Source: Prevotella sp. UBA2725 (GTDB lineage: Bacteria; Bacteroidota; Bacteroidia; Bacteroidales; Bacteroidaceae). Taken from it: 64,000 nt of DNA. Location: contig DEKJ01000021.1 in the NCBI GenBank assembly GCA_002353825.1, positions 103,501 through 167,500 of the forward strand, read 5' to 3'. Below are positions 46,047 through 54,518 of the stretch, piece after piece (position 1 is the first letter of the stretch; each line of letters begins with the position of its first letter). Under the pieces are notes generated by a model, which saw only the letters and a program-made list of their open reading frames with translations, was not told the DNA's origin and made no database searches. The position numbers were made by a program, and so were the translations under genes.

Positions 46047-49000
46047 ATGCTTATGAGAAAACTTCACCTCGTTATTCTCCTTCTCCTCTTGCTGACGTGT
46101 CTACCGCTGGCGGCTAAGGATGGCAGGATAACTATGACTTTCCGAAACGAGCCGTTGTCGTCGGCTTTTACGCGACTGGAGAAAGCCACCGACTACAAGT
46201 TCAGTTATGTCTATGACGACATACAAGGCTTCCGCGTGACGGCGACAGTAAAGAACCAGACTATTGATGGGACGATGCAGACCTTGTTGAATGGTCTGCC
46301 CTTGTCCTATGTAGTCCGTGGCAATATTGTCAATGTGAGGAGAGTAAGACGAGAGAACCTGGCCCCTAAACCTCGCGACATTTTCGGCATTGTGAAAGAC
46401 GAGAATGGGGATCCTTTGCCGGGAGCGACTGTCGTCAGCTCTACAGGTAACAATTCCATGGGTGGTAGCGAAGGTGCGACAGCAGTGACGGATGTGAATG
46501 GTCATTTCCGCCTTACTGTTTCAGAGGAGATGCCGGCAATCCTTGTCCGTTTCATGGGTTTTAAGGACAAGACGGTGCGTCTCTCTCCAAGAATCAGTTC
46601 CTACGAGATATCGTTGGAACCAGACCAACAAACTGTTGACGAGGTTGTTGTCAATGGCGCCTTCACGCGTAAGGCCAATACCTTCACGGGTAGTGTGACC
46701 TCGGTCAGTGGTGATCAGCTTCGCACAATCGGCAATCAGAACGTACTTCAGAGCTTGAAGAACCTCGATCCTTCCTTTATGCAGACCGAGAACCTCTCAG
46801 CAGGTAGCAACCCAAACTCCATGCCCGACTATCAGATGCGTGGTTCTTCTACCGTCAGCAATGTGCAGGGAGAATATGCGTCCAGTGCCAACCAGCCGCT
46901 CTTCATCCTTGATGGCTTTGAAACCGAGCTGACGAAGATTATGGATCTCGATATGAACCAGGTGAAGAGTGTTACTCTTCTGAAAGATGCCACAGCCAAG
47001 GCTATCTATGGTTCGAAGGCCGCCAATGGTGTTATTGTCATCGAGACCATTCGTCCGAGCAGTGGTAAACTACGTATCTCTTATACCGGTGAAGTGAACA
47101 TCGAAGCACCAGACCTCAGTTCCTACCAGCTTGCCAATGCACAGGAAAAGTTAGAGGTAGAGCGCCTGGCCGGTCTTTATACCGACAAGAACGGGAACAT
47201 TACCAATCAGCTGCGTCTTGATGCTGCTTATTCTTCGCGTCTGGCGGAGATAGTGGCGGGCGTCAATACCGACTGGCTGGCCAAGCCAGTGCGGACCGGA
47301 GTAGGACAGAAGCACTCCCTCTATCTTGAGGGTGGTGACCAAGCCATGCAGTACGGCGTGAACCTGATGTACAACAATATCGCAGGTGCCATGAAAGGCT
47401 CGGAGCGTAATACTTTCTCCGGTGGTATTACGCTTTCTTACCGTGTGAAGAAACTGGAGTTTCGCAACAAGCTGACCATCGGCTATAATTCTGCCGATGA
47501 GTCTCCTTATGGCTCATTCTCACAGTATGCGCTCATGAATCCTTACAGCCGTATCTATGATACCGACGGCTCAATGGTGAAGGTCTACGACTACACGGGT
47601 ACCTCCGGTTCAGTGTCAGCTTACAACCCGCTTTATAACACCACGTTGAACACGATCAACAATTCTAAATATACGACCATTACCGATAATTTCTATACCG
47701 AATGGCAAGTCTTGGAGGGATTGAAGCTCACGGGGCGTTTCGGTCTTGTGCATAAGACGACGACCAGCGATCTCTTCAAGCCGGCCAACCACACCGACTT
47801 CATCTCTACGACGGATGTCTTTGCCAAGGGAAGTTACCAGAAAGGCGACGGTACCTATACCGATATCTCAGCAGACCTCGGGGCCAACTTTGGCAAGCAG
47901 TGGGGCAAGCACCTCGTGTTTCTCAATGGTCAACTTAGTCTCACATCGAATAAGTATAATACGACCTTGGTGGAGGCCGTCGGCTTTCCAAACGATTTCA
48001 TGAACGACATCTCCTATGCGGTGCAGTATGCCAAGAATAGCAGTCCCAGTGGAACAGAAGGCTTAAGCCGTACGATAGGCGGCCTGGCCTCACTCAACTA
48101 TTCTTACGATGAGCGTTATCTCTTCGATGCCAACTACCGTCTGACGGGATCCTCCGAGACATCCAGTGACAATCGCTGGGGGCAGTTCTGGTCAGTCGGA
48201 GGTGGCTGGAACGTTCAGAACGAGAAATTCATGAAACCTTTAAGATGGCTCAGTAAGCTGAAGCTCCGTGCCTCTTATGGATATACAGGCTCACAGGGCT
48301 TCTCTGTCTACGACTCCCAGGCTACATTCACTTATAACACATCGCGGTCTTATAACGGACGCATAGGCTCCTATGTCACCCGACTGGCCAATGATGACCT
48401 CAAATGGCAAGAGAAATATGACCTCAATATCGGTGTTGATGTCAGTGTGCTCAACAACCGCCTCTCTGGCCGTTTCGACTGGTACCGCTCTACAACAGAC
48501 GGTATGATCACAAGTGTCACTGTTCCTCACACGACAGGTTTCACCACTTATGTGGCCAATCTCGGCAAGGTTGAGAATAAGGGATGGGAGGCTTATCTCA
48601 ACGGAATGCTGATGAATAAAGGCCGCAATTATATCAACGTTTTTGCTGCCATCGCCCACAACACCAATACCCTGAAGAAGATCTCCAATTCGCTCCGCGC
48701 TTGGAATGATGCTCAGGATGCCAACATGCTGAAGAATAAGGTCACGACACCTTCCGTCAAATACTATGAGGGTTGTTCTATGACCGCTATCTGGGCAGTA
48801 CCGTCACTGGGTATCGATCCGCAGAATGGTAAGGAAATCTATGTGAAGAAAGACGGCACGGTCACTTACGACTACGATATGTCTGACCAGGTCGTCTGCG
48901 GTGATACGCAGCCCAAGTACAACGGTACCATTGGTTTCAATGGTGAGTGGAAAGGTTGGGGATTTTCCGTTACGGGATCATACCGTTGGGGTGGCCAGAT

Positions 49001-49364
49001 TTATAATACGACACTCGTCAACAAGGTGGAGAACTGCAATGTGGCCTATAATGTTGACAAGCGCGTGCTGTCCAACCGTTGGCAGAAGCCCGGTGACGTG
49101 GCTCTTTATAAAGCCATCACCGACTTCTCGACGACTTATCCTACCAGCCGTTTTGTGCAGGACTATAACCTCTTCACCCTCTCGACGCTGAGCGTCTATT
49201 ACGATTTCTACAATTGTAAGTTCGTTAAGAACTCGTTTCTGGAGCGCCTGAAGGTGACGGCTTATACTACCGATCTGTTCAACATCTCATCGGTAAAGAT
49301 CGAGCGGGGTACCGATTATCCTTATGCCCGTACCTTTTCCCTCTCCGTTCAGGTGACGCTGTAA
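46047..49364 (+). CDS. SusC/RagA-family TonB-dependent outer-membrane transporter with STN domain
   Basis: 1105 residues. Signal peptide to about LPLAAKD; STN signalling domain (about 26-95: MTFRNEPLSSAFTRLEKATDYKFSYVY); carboxypeptidase-like beta-sandwich (IFGIVKDENGDPLPGATVV); plug (NTFTGSVTSVSGDQLRTIGNQNVLQSLKNLDPS, FILDGFETEL, LKDATAKAIYGSKAANGVIVI); and a long barrel ending VQVTL. The STN domain marks it as the sensor of a trans-envelope circuit with the divergent FecR/sigma pair. The substrate is not evident. Either ATG at 46047 or 46053 could be used. No TAnnTTTG promoter is seen upstream, in keeping with ECF-sigma control. Confidence 0.95.
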   Translation: MLMRKLHLVILLLLLLTCLPLAAKDGRITMTFRNEPLSSAFTRLEKATDYKFSYVYDDIQGFRVTATVKNQTIDGTMQTLLNGLPLSYVVRGNIVNVRRVRRENLAPKPRDIFGIVKDENGDPLPGATVVSSTGNNSMGGSEGATAVTDVNGHFRLTVSEEMPAILVRFMGFKDKTVRLSPRISSYEISLEPDQQTVDEVVVNGAFTRKANTFTGSVTSVSGDQLRTIGNQNVLQSLKNLDPSFMQTENLSAGSNPNSMPDYQMRGSSTVSNVQGEYASSANQPLFILDGFETELTKIMDLDMNQVKSVTLLKDATAKAIYGSKAANGVIVIETIRPSSGKLRISYTGEVNIEAPDLSSYQLANAQEKLEVERLAGLYTDKNGNITNQLRLDAAYSSRLAEIVAGVNTDWLAKPVRTGVGQKHSLYLEGGDQAMQYGVNLMYNNIAGAMKGSERNTFSGGITLSYRVKKLEFRNKLTIGYNSADESPYGSFSQYALMNPYSRIYDTDGSMVKVYDYTGTSGSVSAYNPLYNTTLNTINNSKYTTITDNFYTEWQVLEGLKLTGRFGLVHKTTTSDLFKPANHTDFISTTDVFAKGSYQKGDGTYTDISADLGANFGKQWGKHLVFLNGQLSLTSNKYNTTLVEAVGFPNDFMNDISYAVQYAKNSSPSGTEGLSRTIGGLASLNYSYDERYLFDANYRLTGSSETSSDNRWGQFWSVGGGWNVQNEKFMKPLRWLSKLKLRASYGYTGSQGFSVYDSQATFTYNTSRSYNGRIGSYVTRLANDDLKWQEKYDLNIGVDVSVLNNRLSGRFDWYRSTTDGMITSVTVPHTTGFTTYVANLGKVENKGWEAYLNGMLMNKGRNYINVFAAIAHNTNTLKKISNSLRAWNDAQDANMLKNKVTTPSVKYYEGCSMTAIWAVPSLGIDPQNGKEIYVKKDGTVTYDYDMSDQVVCGDTQPKYNGTIGFNGEWKGWGFSVTGSYRWGGQIYNTTLVNKVENCNVAYNVDKRVLSNRWQKPGDVALYKAITDFSTTYPTSRFVQDYNLFTLSTLSVYYDFYNCKFVKNSFLERLKVTAYTTDLFNISSVKIERGTDYPYARTFSLSVQVTL

Positions 49365-49394
49365 ACAATTGAACCCTTTACAAACGAGATAAAT

Positions 49395-50849
49395 ATGAAT
49401 ATCAATATAACAAAGAAATTAAGTCGTGTCCTCGGCTTGTCATTTAGCTTTTTTGCTGTAGTGCTGTTGGCAAGTTGCAACGACTACCTCGATGTCAAGC
49501 CAAAGTCACAGATTGAGGAGAAGGACCTCTTCAGCCGTGAGAGTGGATATGAGGATCAGCTTGCCGGCGTGTACAGCACAATGTCGGAGACATCGATGTA
49601 TGGCCTTCAGATGACGGTGGGTATGGCAGAGGTGCTCTCTCAGAACCTCAAGGTCAACGCCAACAGTACCACGTGGCGTTATGTGACCGACTATGATTAT
49701 ACGAACAGCAATGTCGAGTCGGTGCTCTCGTCTGTCTGGACGAACAGCTACAACTGCATCGCCAATCTCAACATCATGCTTCGCAACTTCAAGGATGACT
49801 CGCAACTCTCTCAGACCGATTCCATCTTTAAAGGTGAAGCTCTGGGCTTGCGTGCTTACCTCCATCTTGAACTTATGCGTTGGTTTGCTGCTGCACCGGT
49901 CATGTCGACAACCTCCAATGGCGTACCTTATGTGACCGAATACAGTACATCGGTCACGGAACAGAAGTCTGTAGGAGAAACGATGACGCTCATCATCAAT
50001 GACCTGCTTCATGCCCGTGAGCTTCTTAAGGCCCAGCTCCACAAGGCGACGTCGCTGACGAGAGCCATCAAAAATTGCTATTTCAACTATTATGGATGCA
50101 CCGCAACCTTGGCCCGGGCTTATCTCTGGAATCAGGACAAGGCGAATGCCCTAAAGTATGCTCAGGAGATCGTGGATGTCAATGACGGGAAGACTACCGG
50201 TTCATTGGCATTCTCGTGGGTCCACTATTCTGTCTTCACGGGCTCCAATGATGCTTACCGTCAGCCTTCCTTCCCGACGGAGATGATCTTCTATCTCGAC
50301 ATCAACGACTGGGAGAAGAATGGCAATACCTATCTCCATGCTGCCAAGGGTGTTGATGCACTCACCCCGAGCTACGACTATGCTCAGACAGTCTATGAAT
50401 TGGGAGCAGGTCTTGGTGCCGACTATCGTTTCGCCTATGGCTTTACGCAGGATGGCGAGAACCGTTACCTCAGTCGACTATGGTATGTCGAGGGTCGGCA
50501 GACTGGCAACGACATGATTCCGCTCATCCGCATGTCCGAGGCTTATTACATCGCAGCAGAGTGCGTGGAAGATACTGCCCCAGCACGCGCCGTGAAGTAT
50601 CTCAATCTTGTGCGTTATAACCGTGGGCTCAGCGCTACACCGCTCTCGGAGACGCTCTCTACGAAGGAAGTGGACAACGAAATCTACAAAGAGTACCGCA
50701 AGGAGTTCCTCGGCGAAGGTCAGCTCTTCTTCTACTACAAGCGCCGCAACTACAGCACCATCCCCGGAGCGACGAAGCAAGGCTCTCATAGTGTTTATGT
50801 CATGCCCATACCGAGCAGTGACCAGGAGTTTGGTGGTTATACCAATTAA
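49395..50849 (+). CDS. SusD/RagB-family nutrient-binding lipoprotein
   Basis: 484 residues, lipoprotein signal with lipid Cys28 (VVLLASCNDYLDVKPKSQI). The SusD start motif YLDVKPKSQIEEKDLFS, TPR-like helices (ALGLRAYLHLELMRWFA, TLARAYLWNQDKANALKYAQEI) and the C-terminal RMSEAYYIAAECV, YKEYRKEFLGEGQLFFYYKRR are typical. It caps the SusC barrel as the lid of the transporter. 30 bp after susC. Confidence 0.95.
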   Translation: MNINITKKLSRVLGLSFSFFAVVLLASCNDYLDVKPKSQIEEKDLFSRESGYEDQLAGVYSTMSETSMYGLQMTVGMAEVLSQNLKVNANSTTWRYVTDYDYTNSNVESVLSSVWTNSYNCIANLNIMLRNFKDDSQLSQTDSIFKGEALGLRAYLHLELMRWFAAAPVMSTTSNGVPYVTEYSTSVTEQKSVGETMTLIINDLLHARELLKAQLHKATSLTRAIKNCYFNYYGCTATLARAYLWNQDKANALKYAQEIVDVNDGKTTGSLAFSWVHYSVFTGSNDAYRQPSFPTEMIFYLDINDWEKNGNTYLHAAKGVDALTPSYDYAQTVYELGAGLGADYRFAYGFTQDGENRYLSRLWYVEGRQTGNDMIPLIRMSEAYYIAAECVEDTAPARAVKYLNLVRYNRGLSATPLSETLSTKEVDNEIYKEYRKEFLGEGQLFFYYKRRNYSTIPGATKQGSHSVYVMPIPSSDQEFGGYTN

Positions 50850-50864
50850 TAAAGAAGATTAGCC

Positions 50865-51581
50865 ATGAAAATAAAATTATATTTTTTGCTTGCACTTTCG
50901 GCAATGTTTCTTTTAGGTGCCTGCTCTGACGATGACTTCCTCTATCGCGACACGGCGCGGGTACGTCTCGTAGGCGATAAGAACTGGACACTGGGTACCG
51001 ACTCGCTGACGCTCTCTTTCCTGACAATCTCAGCAAATGAGACTAATGTAGACGTCGATGCGCAGATTATGGGCAATGTCTCTGATATGGATCGTACGGT
51101 GAACATCATCGTAGATAAGACGCTTACGACGGCTCCCGAGGCGCTTTATTCGGTGCCTTCCGAAGTCACAATCCCTTCCGGTCAGACTAAAGCGACGTTT
51201 CAGGTGACGCTGCGCAATGCAGATGAGCTGAAGAGCAAGACGGTGCGGTTGTATATCAAGGTGGCCGCTAACAATGATTTCCAGCCGGGAGTCGATGAGG
51301 AGAACCATCTCTTGCTCAAATGGAATAATATTCTCACCAAACCATTGTTCTGGGATGACATTAGCCAGTATTTTGGAGCATACAGCGAGACCAAATATCG
51401 TTTCATGCTGCAGACGTTGGCCGCCGAAGGCTATAGTGCCGATGTCCTCAATCCTGACAACGGCACCAACTGGAGCGACTACCATAATCTCGCCATCGTC
51501 TTTGCCAATGCCGTTGATGCGTACAATGCTTCTCACACGACACCGCTTACCGACGAGAATGGCGCACTTATCACCTTTTAG
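50865..51581 (+). CDS. DUF4843-type lipoprotein
   Basis: 238 residues, lipid Cys20 (MKIKLYFLLALSAMFLLGAC). A first beta-sandwich (FLYRDTARVRLVGD, DSLTLSFLTISANETNVDVDAQIMGN, ATFQVTLRNADELKSKTVRLYIKV) is followed by a C-terminal part with KPLFWDDISQYFGAYSETKYRFML. Such proteins occur as third gene in SusCD loci that end with a PKD-like protein and a TlpA protein. The role is unknown; it is probably a surface-exposed accessory to SusD. 15 bp after susD. Confidence 0.8.
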   Translation: MKIKLYFLLALSAMFLLGACSDDDFLYRDTARVRLVGDKNWTLGTDSLTLSFLTISANETNVDVDAQIMGNVSDMDRTVNIIVDKTLTTAPEALYSVPSEVTIPSGQTKATFQVTLRNADELKSKTVRLYIKVAANNDFQPGVDEENHLLLKWNNILTKPLFWDDISQYFGAYSETKYRFMLQTLAAEGYSADVLNPDNGTNWSDYHNLAIVFANAVDAYNASHTTPLTDENGALITF

Positions 51582-51612
51582 TGAATGTAAAATATAAACT
51601 ATGCCGGATACT

Positions 51613-53283
51613 ATGAAGAAAATATATCGTTTTCTGCCGTTCTTGGCAATCGTCGTCGTTGCGTTGCTTTCGGCTTGTGTGAGCGATGATACCAATTACG
51701 ACTTGAACATCTTGAAGAACGACAAAGGCACCAACACAGAGATAAAACTGGAGTTTGACACTTTGCGCTATGGCGGCAAGAATCCGCTGTCTTATGCGTC
51801 ATCCCTTGACCAGGGACAGCACCTCTCCCTCCCGATGAAAGTGACCTATGCTTATCCCGAGCGGCTGAAATATACGTGGCTCGTAGTGCCTTATGCCAAT
51901 GGTGCCCCCCGAACCCATCAGGTGGGCAACAGTGTCGTCTATGAACAGCCTGATACGATCGGGCACAGTCTCGACCTCGACTATACGGTCAATCTCTCGC
52001 CGACCTCTTATCAGTTCTATCTCGTGGCCGAAGACACGGTTACCAATCTGTCTGCGAGTCTTGCGATGGTGGCGAGCTACCAGGGCATCAGCATCAACAA
52101 GCAAGGTCAGCGCAGTGGTCTCTATCTCCTCACAGAGACACAGGACGGCAACACAGATCTCGAGATCTACACCTCGAAGCTAATGCTCATCTATGGCGGA
52201 GACACGGCTATCTATCATTATTATAGTGGGCTGAAAGGTCAGCCGATGCCCGGTAAGCCACGTTTCATTCGGGGCGCGTCAGATGGCTCTGTGAAGTCTT
52301 GGACTTCTAAGGCTGCTTATATGGTAGCAACCGATAAGGGAATGTATCGCTTGAGCACGGCTGGCTTGGAGACGATGGATACGTGGAACGATATGTTCTA
52401 TTCCACGCCCGGAACATTCAATCCACAGAAGTTCTTCTATACGGGTAACTGTGAGTTCTTGCTCAACGATGGCAAGCTTTACACCCTTTATACTAACAAA
52501 GCCAACAGTCGTAAGTTCTCTTCGCCCATTGCCGGCGACTACACGGCTTATCCTTTCCTGATGAAGGAGGCCCGCAACAGCTATTCTACGAAGAAAGGCG
52601 TAATCAATGCCGCACAGGTTCTCTTCGACAGTAAGCATCTCCGTTTTATTCCTTATTATTCTCAGGCCACGAGCACGAGTACCTTTAAGGAGACGAAAGA
52701 CTCTGCCTTCGCTGATGCCAACAAACTGCCGGTGGAGCCTAAGGCTGTGATCAATGGCGATGGCAATCAGACTTATGTTGTGCTGTCTGTCGGCGGAAAA
52801 CCTTACCTCTACCGTTTCAACTTCTATGATGTTGTCGATGACGGTGACCTTTCAGCCGATGGCAACCGGTCCATCATCGATATGAGTGGTTGTGAGGACT
52901 TTGCCAATGCCAAGTATTTCAGCGACTATACCTGTGGTCCAAGCCTCTATTACAGTTCTGGCAAGGACGTCTGGTCTTTCTCACCATTGACGGGTCAGAC
53001 CAAAGCTAACAAGGTTTATACTTGTGAGCCGGGCGAGGAAGTTACATGCCTCTATTCGTGGGGCTCTGCCGGCGGTGGCTGGCCGACATCGAGCTGCATC
53101 CTTTTCATCGCTACCTGGAACGAGTCGACAAAGACGGGCAGGCTCATCCAGTTTGAGATGAACCACAGTACCGGTCTGCCCAATACGATGTTTGGTCCGA
53201 TGTTCGGAGCGGGCGACACAAACCCGGTCATCACGACGGGCTTCCAGAAGATTGTTGATATGACAGACTTGGATGCGGAATAA
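51613..53283 (+). CDS. PKD-like family lipoprotein of a SusCD locus
   Basis: 556 residues from ATG 51613, which places lipid Cys22 correctly (FLAIVVVALLSAC). An N-terminal Ig/PKD-like sandwich (about 40-160; YPERLKYTWLVVPYANGAP, LDYTVNLSPTSYQFYLVAED) precedes a propeller-like repeat region (GLYLLTETQDGNTDLEIY, MYRLSTAGLETMDTWND, CEFLLNDGKLYTLYTN, YSSGKDVWSFSPLTGQ). The layout resembles lipoproteins recorded as 'PKD-like family' next to DUF4843 genes. Probably surface-located and ligand-binding; no catalytic motif was recognised. Confidence 0.75.
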   Translation: MKKIYRFLPFLAIVVVALLSACVSDDTNYDLNILKNDKGTNTEIKLEFDTLRYGGKNPLSYASSLDQGQHLSLPMKVTYAYPERLKYTWLVVPYANGAPRTHQVGNSVVYEQPDTIGHSLDLDYTVNLSPTSYQFYLVAEDTVTNLSASLAMVASYQGISINKQGQRSGLYLLTETQDGNTDLEIYTSKLMLIYGGDTAIYHYYSGLKGQPMPGKPRFIRGASDGSVKSWTSKAAYMVATDKGMYRLSTAGLETMDTWNDMFYSTPGTFNPQKFFYTGNCEFLLNDGKLYTLYTNKANSRKFSSPIAGDYTAYPFLMKEARNSYSTKKGVINAAQVLFDSKHLRFIPYYSQATSTSTFKETKDSAFADANKLPVEPKAVINGDGNQTYVVLSVGGKPYLYRFNFYDVVDDGDLSADGNRSIIDMSGCEDFANAKYFSDYTCGPSLYYSSGKDVWSFSPLTGQTKANKVYTCEPGEEVTCLYSWGSAGGGWPTSSCILFIATWNESTKTGRLIQFEMNHSTGLPNTMFGPMFGAGDTNPVITTGFQKIVDMTDLDAE

Positions 53284-53315
53284 AATGATGTAAACTATAA
53301 AATAAACACAGCAAT

Positions 53316-54470
53316 ATGAGTAAAAGAATCGTAGCACTTATGGCGGGCCTGGTCACGACCTTGTGCCTGTCTGCCCAAAACTCGACTGTCAACTTCAACC
53401 TCACGGGGGTGAAGGACGGAGAGAAGGTTGGGCTCGTCCTTATCAATGGCAAGAACGATCCTCCTGAGGCCCTTGCGCCCGTCACGGCTGGCAAGGTCAC
53501 GGTGAAGGTTGACATTCCGCAGGGCAATGATGGTCGCGCCTATTATGTCAAGGTCGGTGACGGCTTCTCCGGCGACATGATAGTTTTGAAGGCTAATGAG
53601 ACGGCAACAGCCACGGGTGAGGTCGTGCCGGGACAGTATGTTAAGATAAAAGACTTCAAGCTCGCAGGCAGTCCTACAAACGATGCTTATCAGAAGGTGA
53701 AACTTGACAGAGAGTCTTTGAACAAGCTCTATGAGGCTTACCATCAGAATCCGGCTTTGGTGAAGATGGACAGTGCAGCGGCTAAGAAAGACACGGCTGC
53801 CATGGCTCGCATAAGGCAGACACCCGACTACAAGAAGTTTGAGGCCGATGAGCATCATTTCTTCGCGCTTGTCGATAGCACGTTCAAGGCCGTACACAAG
53901 GCTAATGCCGCTACCTGGTTCGGACCGTTGATGATTCTCACCGATTATAGCTATCTGACCGACGCGCAGAAGCCGGAGTATGAACAGCTCTCCGATGAGG
54001 CTAAGAACAGTTTCTATGGCAAGATTGTGCAGAGTCAGGTCGCTCCGCCATCCTTGGTAGGCAAACCTGCTCCTGACTTCACGTTCACCGATTGGAACAC
54101 AAAGAAGAAGACATCGCTAAAAGCAATCCTCGCCAAGAACAAATATGTGTTGCTCGACTTCTGGGCTTCGTGGTGTCGTCCATGCCGTGCCGAGATTCCC
54201 AATGTGAAGGCCAACTATCAGAAGTATCACGCCAAAGGGTTCACGGTCATCAGTATCTCTGCTGATGCCAAAGAGGCTGACTGGCTCAAGGCACTTAAGA
54301 CAGAGAAGATGCCTTGGCCGCAGGATCGCGACGCCGGCCAGGGCATCCTGGACAAGTATGAGGTTCGTTATTTTCCCACAACTTATCTGCTCGACTCAAA
54401 AGGACGTATTGTAGAGAAGGATATTCGTGGCGAAGCGCTCGGTACGAAACTTGCTGAGCTCTTTAAATAG
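53316..54470 (+). CDS. TlpA-family thiol-disulfide reductase with N-terminal DUF4369-like domain
   Basis: 384 residues. Signal peptide MSKRIVALMAGLVTTLCLSAQ, a beta-sandwich of DUF4369 type (about 25-115), a helical linker, and a thioredoxin fold (about 250-384) with the redox site WASWCRPCRAEIPNV near residue 287 and the cis-Pro loop region YFPTTYLLDSKGRIV. Located in the periplasm; as last gene of the SusC-D operon it could keep cysteines of imported material or of partner lipoproteins reduced. Confidence 0.9.
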   Translation: MSKRIVALMAGLVTTLCLSAQNSTVNFNLTGVKDGEKVGLVLINGKNDPPEALAPVTAGKVTVKVDIPQGNDGRAYYVKVGDGFSGDMIVLKANETATATGEVVPGQYVKIKDFKLAGSPTNDAYQKVKLDRESLNKLYEAYHQNPALVKMDSAAAKKDTAAMARIRQTPDYKKFEADEHHFFALVDSTFKAVHKANAATWFGPLMILTDYSYLTDAQKPEYEQLSDEAKNSFYGKIVQSQVAPPSLVGKPAPDFTFTDWNTKKKTSLKAILAKNKYVLLDFWASWCRPCRAEIPNVKANYQKYHAKGFTVISISADAKEADWLKALKTEKMPWPQDRDAGQGILDKYEVRYFPTTYLLDSKGRIVEKDIRGEALGTKLAELFK

Positions 54471-54476
54471 ACAATA

Positions 54477-54510
54477 AATCTCCCATCCGCATTCATTCAG
54501 ATGGGAGATT
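54477..54510. terminator. Bidirectional hairpin between convergent tlpA and dxs-like genes
   Basis: Arms 54477-54487 and 54500-54510 pair over 11 bp (AATCTCCCATC/GATGGGAGATT). A-rich on the left and T-containing on the right, so it can serve both strands. Same core as the terminator at 30649. Confidence 0.75.
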
Positions 54511-54518
54511 GTTCAACC

